Positions 6,301-7,313 of a stretch of DNA of 7,313 nt are shown here, piece by piece. The notes under the pieces were generated by a model. The model ran no database searches. It was not told where the DNA came from and saw only the letters and a list, made by a program, of their open reading frames with translations. Each line of letters begins with the position of its first letter. Positions within the stretch are counted from its first letter, which is position 1. Source of the stretch: an uncultured Lachnospiraceae bacterium (GTDB taxonomy: Bacteria > Bacillota > Clostridia > Lachnospirales > Lachnospiraceae); contig CAJUCG010000179.1 of NCBI GenBank assembly GCA_910585065.1, positions 1-7,313 of the forward strand, read 5' to 3'. A program made the translations under genes and the position numbers.

Positions 6301-7313
6301 CGAGTCCAGTCTTGCCTATGATGTGCAAAACTGTGTTCTTGGTGCTTCGGATATCCTGATGGATAAGATGATGCTCTCCCTGCCGGCAACACAGCTTTTG
6401 GCGGGTGCGGGCAGCGGCACTACTGCGGAGAAAGCAGCAAGAGTAGTTACTTCGATGAATGGTATGGAAGATATGATGCATCTGTTCTACCAGCACAAAG
6501 GACTTCATGTGGCGGCGATTGATGACATAGACCGTCTGCCGAAATCGCATTTAAATATTCGCTATCAGAGAATGTTTGCGGGCGCGTTTATGTATGCAGC
6601 GGGCAACCACATTGGTATCGAGTATGGTTCTTCCGCTCTGACTGGGGAAAGTGCAGCAACCTTTGACGAGGAAGGAAAACATATTTCCGGACAATATTTC
6701 GGATGGGGAATCGCGCATGAGATTGGGCACGACATCAATCAGGGAGCCTATGCGGTGGCAGAGATCACAAACAATTATTTCTCTGTGCTGGCTCAGGCAA
6801 GAGATACCAACGACAGTGTGCGGTTCAAGTATAGAAATGTATATGACAAGGTAACTTCCGGGACAAAGGGAAGGGCTTCCAATGTATTTACGCAGCTGGG
6901 GATGTACTGGCAGCTTCATTTGGCTTATGATCCGGGTTACAATTACAAGACTTATGCGGATTATAACGAGCAGCTTGCAAGTCTTTTCTTTGCAAGGGTA
7001 GATACTTATGCAAGAACGGCGACCAAAGCACCAAAGGCAGCTTCGGGCGGTGTAGACCTGACTCTTTCAGGCGGAACGGATCAAGCATTGATGCGCCTCT
7101 CCTGTGCAGCGGCAGAAAAGGATCTTTTGGAATTCTTTGAGCGTTGGGGAATGACACCGGATGCGGAAACCATCAAGTATGCAAGCCAGTTTACGAAAGA
7201 GAATAGAGCCATTTACTATGTATGTGACGATGCGAGAGTTTATGCGAAGACCCATTCAGGCAGCAGTCTTAGTGCGGATGGCACAACGTCAGCAGTCAGC
7301 AATGAAACAGCAT
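3329..7313 (+). CDS. Large secreted modular M60-family metallopeptidase with N-terminal dockerin (3' end outside window)
   Basis: From the ATG at 3329 the frame stays open for 1328 codons and runs off the window. GAGGTG at 3318-3323, 5 bases upstream, supports the start. Modules in order: signal peptide 1-30 (KKKRRKK n-region, hydrophobic core 9-27, cleavage near ARA-E); beta domain about 50-140 with GKYHLNVEAAGF, like a carboxypeptidase-regulatory/prealbumin fold; dockerin about 158-215; galactose-binding-like domain about 225-390; fibronectin type III domains about 397-482 and 490-576; second galactose-binding-like domain about 583-760; helical linker 760-825; M60 module about 845-1300 with HEIGH at 1130-1134. 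M60 (enhancin-type) enzymes are zinc proteases that often cut mucin-like glycoproteins outside the cell, and accessory modules of this kind often bind glycans. A cohesin partner is implied by the dockerin. No stop, frameshift or missing zinc ligand is seen. The C-terminus, and any cell-wall anchor there, is unknown. The specific substrate is inferred. Confidence 0.92.
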   Translation, partial: MKKKRRKKAAIFLAATLMFQSGFSMLPARAESVPDLRFAAEGTKVSGISAATGQVDISLAPALFLKKAVQFQVSLTPVTAKAGGFNGTLTIAADTIKDEKVSFKDVPQGKYHLNVEAAGFAKFSQELEVGAQGYSVKLTTGFLGGMNYAAGTAHPGVLLIGDVDGNGVIGEDDLTALVDAIDNGIVAASDLTTDLNGDGKVNLVDLEFFVKSYGGKNGESRDTKAHIEQFVPENAIQLEADQYTEVKSGNLEDMLSGRSTVLAPKNGEITKENPISVTFNFDESENVVATDGIIIETPSDNAIRDAEITVEYTENGTDYTTKIPVTKGVSYLLRGAEGVTTNRDANGNIRVHLGQQIAVKKVTIIITGMENNNNLAEISKVEFVNGMADRIPEPEMDRPENVKATAGSEQIYLEWSPCVNITGYEVQIKQGEISEKVLTSANSINIANFGGKSLKNYTEYTLCVQSINGTWESGYSETVTATPKPNGKPDKPDNVSAVGNYKSISVSWKDMKDTLSYNLYYKEKSASTYQKITGIEENKYIITDLADKVEYVLYVTGVNEFGESGPSLLASAKTTDLEAPKVPRYHLINIGNQGEKGAHIVSATRRTACAMVDSPLDTDASSAWGTVDCNPHSYYQTAGWDESGYNASTLGSDKGLTYEFDSAYKMDTIALYTLPGYDFTYVTLRYWTADGTAYTMTNGLSSGNITRGISPGSRQDVDGRSYRIIKLDTPIEAKKIQLGFGKATSSGQIRIGEIYFYYYDTLMEEIMALYADDLHTVLKANVTQDDINRLRVKINEVDEVSGEKHPELEALERELKTAEDILNDVKLKASVEVHTSITMNEKGKGFGGLNAWQPLGVTALAGETVTIYVGSDKLKTGAAANLRLVATQYHAESSAMAKSVANLKVGANIVQIPKIASFADQELGGALYIEYTGKNSADRYAVRVSGGVSVPKLDLYHVTDEAEKQKRAEAYIQELEEYVSLMEENHKRFHSESSLAYDVQNCVLGASDILMDKMMLSLPATQLLAGAGSGTTAEKAARVVTSMNGMEDMMHLFYQHKGLHVAAIDDIDRLPKSHLNIRYQRMFAGAFMYAAGNHIGIEYGSSALTGESAATFDEEGKHISGQYFGWGIAHEIGHDINQGAYAVAEITNNYFSVLAQARDTNDSVRFKYRNVYDKVTSGTKGRASNVFTQLGMYWQLHLAYDPGYNYKTYADYNEQLASLFFARVDTYARTATKAPKAASGGVDLTLSGGTDQALMRLSCAAAEKDLLEFFERWGMTPDAETIKYASQFTKENRAIYYVCDDARVYAKTHSGSSLSADGTTSAVSNETA
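3800..3973 (+). other. Dockerin type I-like module in the M60 protein
   Basis: Residues about 158-215 carry two calcium-binding loops of the dockerin type. Loop 1 starts GDVDGNGVIGEDDL, with ligand positions Asp162, Asp164, Asn166 and Asp173. Loop 2 is DLNGDGKVNLVDL, with Asp194, Asn196, Asp198, Asn202 and Asp205. The loops are 32 residues apart, as in type I dockerins, and each is followed by a hydrophobic F-helix (LTALVDAI and LEFFVKSY). Dockerins attach enzymes to cohesins on scaffolds or partner enzymes. The usual place is the C-terminus; here it sits near the N-terminus, right after a beta domain that may act as an X-type stabilising module. Confidence 0.88.
4001..4498 (+). other. First galactose-binding-like (F5/8 type C-like) domain of the M60 protein
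   Basis: Residues about 225-390 lie between the dockerin and the fibronectin repeats. The segment is strand-rich and ends with VKKVTIIITGMENNNNLAEI followed by SKVEFVNGM, the typical closing strands of discoidin/CBM32-like beta-sandwich domains. A carbohydrate-binding role would suit a glycoprotein-cutting enzyme. The call rests on overall pattern, not on identified binding residues. Confidence 0.6.
4517..5056 (+). other. Two tandem fibronectin type III domains of the M60 protein
   Basis: Residues about 397-482 and 490-576 share the FN3 layout. Each starts with RPENVKATAGSEQIYLEWSP or KPDNVSAVGNYKSISVSWKD. Each has a central Tyr strand (GYEVQIKQ and SYNLYYKE), a YTEYTLCVQSIN or VEYVLYVTGVNEFGESG strand, and a closing ATP or AKTTD. 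A short proline/lysine-rich linker (about 482-490) joins them. In bacterial extracellular enzymes FN3 units usually act as spacers between catalytic and binding modules. Confidence 0.85.
5075..5608 (+). other. Second galactose-binding-like domain of the M60 protein
   Basis: Residues about 583-760 include DTDASSAWGT (618-627), which resembles the DGD-x-x-S-x-W-x-T segment of F5/8 type C/CBM32-like domains. KGLTYEFDSAYKMDTIALYT (654-673) follows, with paired closing strands KKIQLGFG and IRIGEIYFYYYD at 734-760. A helical stretch (760-825) then leads to the peptidase module. Glycan binding is the likely role by family; the ligand is unknown. Confidence 0.7.
5861..7228 (+). other. Peptidase M60 (enhancin-like) module
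   Basis: Residues about 845-950 form the N-terminal beta part typical of M60: GVTALAGETVTIYVG, then LKVGANIVQIP and GGALYIEYTGKN, ending at SVPKLDLYHV. The catalytic part follows, with GWGIAHEIGHDINQG at 1125-1139. His1130 and His1134 bind zinc, Glu1131 is the general base, and Glu1145 in AEITNN, ten residues after the second His, is the third ligand. This agrees with the M60 rule HExxH(8,28)E. The helical closing part has QALMRLSCAAAEKDLLEFFE, then RWG and ENRAIYYVCDDARVY, as in clostridial M60 enzymes. The active site appears complete. Confidence 0.9.

Noticed and set aside
5898..6550. Long minus-strand open frames (164 and 181 codons)
   Set aside because: They are antisense to the M60 coding region, lack ribosome binding sites, and their translations are low-complexity His/Ser/Pro-rich shadows.
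1..7313. Mobile element, CRISPR array, tRNA or phage features
   Set aside because: No transposase, integrase, terminal repeats, spaced direct repeats or tRNA cloverleaf were seen on either strand.

Overview
The window looks like chromosomal DNA from a Gram-positive Clostridia-type bacterium, and a gut or rumen Lachnospiraceae-like host is my best guess. The reasons are strong AAGGAGG-type ribosome binding sites, sigma-A promoters with 17-base spacers, a T-box leader on serS, a Big_2 plus DUF4854-like secreted protein, a DUF5662-like gene, and a dockerin-bearing secreted M60 metallopeptidase. All recognisable genes are on the + strand. I see no mobile element, CRISPR array, tRNA or rRNA.

Layout. 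Positions 1-150 hold the C-terminal 49 codons of a short DtxR/MntR-family metal-dependent repressor. A good promoter (158-186) drives a small secreted protein at 219-851, with a signal peptide, a Big_2 immunoglobulin-like domain and a DUF4854-like C-terminal half. A strong hairpin with a T tract (872-927) ends it. Next is a classical serine T-box riboswitch: promoter 993-1021, leader about 1034-1272, UCC specifier at 1111-1113, T-box core 1196-1214, and a 19-bp terminator stem at 1222-1266. It controls serS (1361-2638, 425 aa), whose motif 2 and motif 3 differ from the textbook bacterial enzyme. A DUF5662-like gene (2672-3256) follows 33 bases later, probably on the same transcript. Its histidine/aspartate spacing resembles an HD-type metal site.

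From 3329 a single reading frame stays open to the end of the window (1328 codons, no stop). It encodes a secreted modular protein: signal peptide, N-terminal beta domain, a dockerin with two calcium loops, a galactose-binding-like domain, two fibronectin type III domains, a second galactose-binding-like domain, a helical linker and a peptidase M60 (enhancin/mucinase-type) module with an HEIGH zinc site. Its C-terminus lies outside the window. It has its own promoter (3266-3294).

Working together. serS and its leader form a self-contained unit that senses uncharged tRNA-Ser. The two secreted proteins and the metal regulator are separate units with no obvious shared pathway. The most notable item is the M60 protein. 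Its dockerin near the N-terminus implies docking to a cohesin partner encoded elsewhere, and the M60 fold with glycan-binding-like modules suggests attack on mucin-type glycoproteins. The specific substrate and partner are inference.
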